Positions 54,302-55,468 of a stretch of DNA of 55,468 nucleotides are shown here, piece by piece. The notes beneath the pieces were generated by a model, which saw only the letters and a list, made by a program, of their open reading frames with translations, did not search any database and had not been told where the DNA came from. Origin of the DNA: Chara braunii (Eukaryota; Streptophyta; Charophyceae; Charales; Characeae); the NCBI GenBank assembly GCA_003427395.1, contig BFEA01000836.1, positions 418,895 through 474,362 of the forward strand, read 5' to 3'. Each line of letters begins with the position of its first letter. Within the stretch, counting starts at the first letter, position 1. A program made the position numbers and the translations under genes.

Positions 54302-55468
54302 GTCGGTTGCCGACTCGTCGGTTTACGATTCAACTTCAATTCACCCCTGCCACTCAACCTAAAGGTTTTAGTCTTGTGATTGAACTGTTTTGTTGTGTTT
54401 TTACCCGGACTTTATTGAATGGCCATCCAACAAAAGTACTGAGTATTTATTTAAGAGTTTCACGAGTGAGGCTTGTATGGCCAAAGCGAGGGGTATGAGT
54501 GCAAGGAATGGTTGAAGTTGACCCCGTGTAGTGCGTGGACTTCTGGTCGAATCTTTGATGTGAGTGCAGGTATGGTTGTGGTTCGGACTCTAGATGTGAT
54601 TGCCTACGATTTCATACCTATATGGCTGAGAGGAGCCTCACTGTGACTGTGAGAAGTGATCGTCCTATATAATCAACCCTTATATACTTATAAGTGCCCT
54701 GAGTATTTGAGAGACCTACTGTAATTGAGCATAGGGGTTAACCAGATTGTGTCTTGAGAGAAAAGGGAGATTTTCTTTTTACCCTTGCTTTTTAGAGTTT
54801 GTATGGTTGGACGTTGTAGTCCGTGGCAGCCGTCAAAGTTAAACCCCTTGACTTTCGCCCAGGTCCGGAGTGAGACTCATCTCCAGGGCAGTAAGAGGCG
54901 ACTGCCACCACAGGTATGAACCTGTGTACCACCCGCTCTGCACAAGAGGGTGTGTGGTCTTCAACTGCGCATGGCGGTTGTCCGGCGTCGAGAGATTGAC
55001 CCTCAAGGCGCGTGTCAGCCGGCACTTGAGTGTCGAATGCGACCCTAGAGATTAACGAGGGCTGCGCGAGTATGGGTACTACTTGGTACGCTATCATTGT
55101 GACTGCTTGTGTATGCTTGTATTGCGAGTCGATATGAGTTAGCCCTGTGTCCGCGCGGTATTATACTAAGTCTCGCGCGCGACACCCACCCGATTTCCTC
55201 GTCGAAAAGTTATGGGTTGGCTACCGAGGGGCTAGGAGCGTTGTCGCGTTGTTGTGTTGCGTCGTTTCGTGTGTGTGTGTGTTTTATTTTTGCGTTCGTA
55301 TGCAGTGTGCGCGTGGTGTGTGGGATGCATCCTAGTCGACCGACGACGAGTTGCGCTTGCGACCTCAGCCCCCCAAGATGTCGGTTCGCGTGCGGGTCCG
55401 ATAGGCGTACTACCGCGCGTACCCCCTATGCTACAGCGAACGAGAAACACCCTCGGCTGGTCCACCTC

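Larger units (their letters stand above)
51990..55468 (-). repeat. Right arm of the large inverted repeat (runs off the window)
   Basis: Reverse-complement counterpart of 44788-48500, in the same order throughout. It reaches the last base of the window still matching, so the true end lies outside. Its loop-B hairpins correspond in position to the loop-A hairpins of the left arm but have a different loop consensus. Confidence 0.85.

Noticed and set aside
54837-55060. Possible tRNA or structured RNA gene in the GC-rich part of the right arm
   Set aside because: Some stems can be drawn (for example around ACAGGTATGAACCTGT) but no cloverleaf or known RNA family fits.

Overview
This window looks like repeat-dense nuclear DNA of a plant or streptophyte green alga. 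The evidence is several decayed Ty3/gypsy chromoviruses primed by initiator-Met tRNA, scattered U6 spliceosomal snRNA-derived fragments, a hAT-type miniature transposon, and a plant-type receptor-like kinase fragment. A large charophyte genome such as Chara is my guess, not something the sequence proves. I see no intact, obviously functional host protein-coding gene. Three exact or partial copies of a Nextera mate-pair junction adapter and several N runs show that parts of the assembly are artefactual.

Layout. 1-6867: non-coding DNA with U6-derived fragments, microsatellites, short tandem repeats and a possible hAT remnant. 6868-17797: element E1, a complete but decayed minus-strand gypsy chromovirus with two LTRs of about 1.2 kb, a PBS and a 5-bp target duplication; its integrase is split by a 2.35-kb TA-flanked element full of short palindromes. 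17798-18716: spacer with a near full-length U6 retropseudogene and a tRNA-like relic. 18717-37095: element E3, a plus-strand gypsy element whose leader is interrupted by a second complete gypsy element, E2 (20309-29047). 35592-40960: E4, a sister of E3 that shares the E3 3' LTR as its own 5' LTR, keeps the empty E2 insertion site, carries a hAT MITE in gag and is cut off just after the start of pol. 40961-41716: broken receptor-like kinase fragment (proline-rich stalk, transmembrane helix, start of the kinase domain).

41726-55468 is non-coding and the most unusual part. LTR-like blocks with TATA boxes lie in opposite orientation at about 41.7-44.4 kb (+) and 49.0-51.5 kb (-). Two diverged arms of at least 3.5 kb (44788-48500 and 51990-55468) are inverted copies of each other. 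Each arm carries a series of stem-loops with a conserved loop and stems that change together on both sides: eight in the left arm, about eight plus two variants in the right arm. A second set of ~123-bp tandem units holds nested double hairpins. I recognise no described family with this architecture; I read it as a non-autonomous, probably LTR-type, element family whose RNA or single-stranded DNA folds into hairpins.

The gypsy elements encode gag (coiled coil, capsid, CCHC knuckle) and pol (protease, RT, RNase H, integrase, chromodomain-like tail), but every copy has stops or frameshifts, so mobilisation would need help in trans. Most premature stops can be explained by C-to-T or G-to-A changes, consistent with deamination of silenced, methylated DNA.
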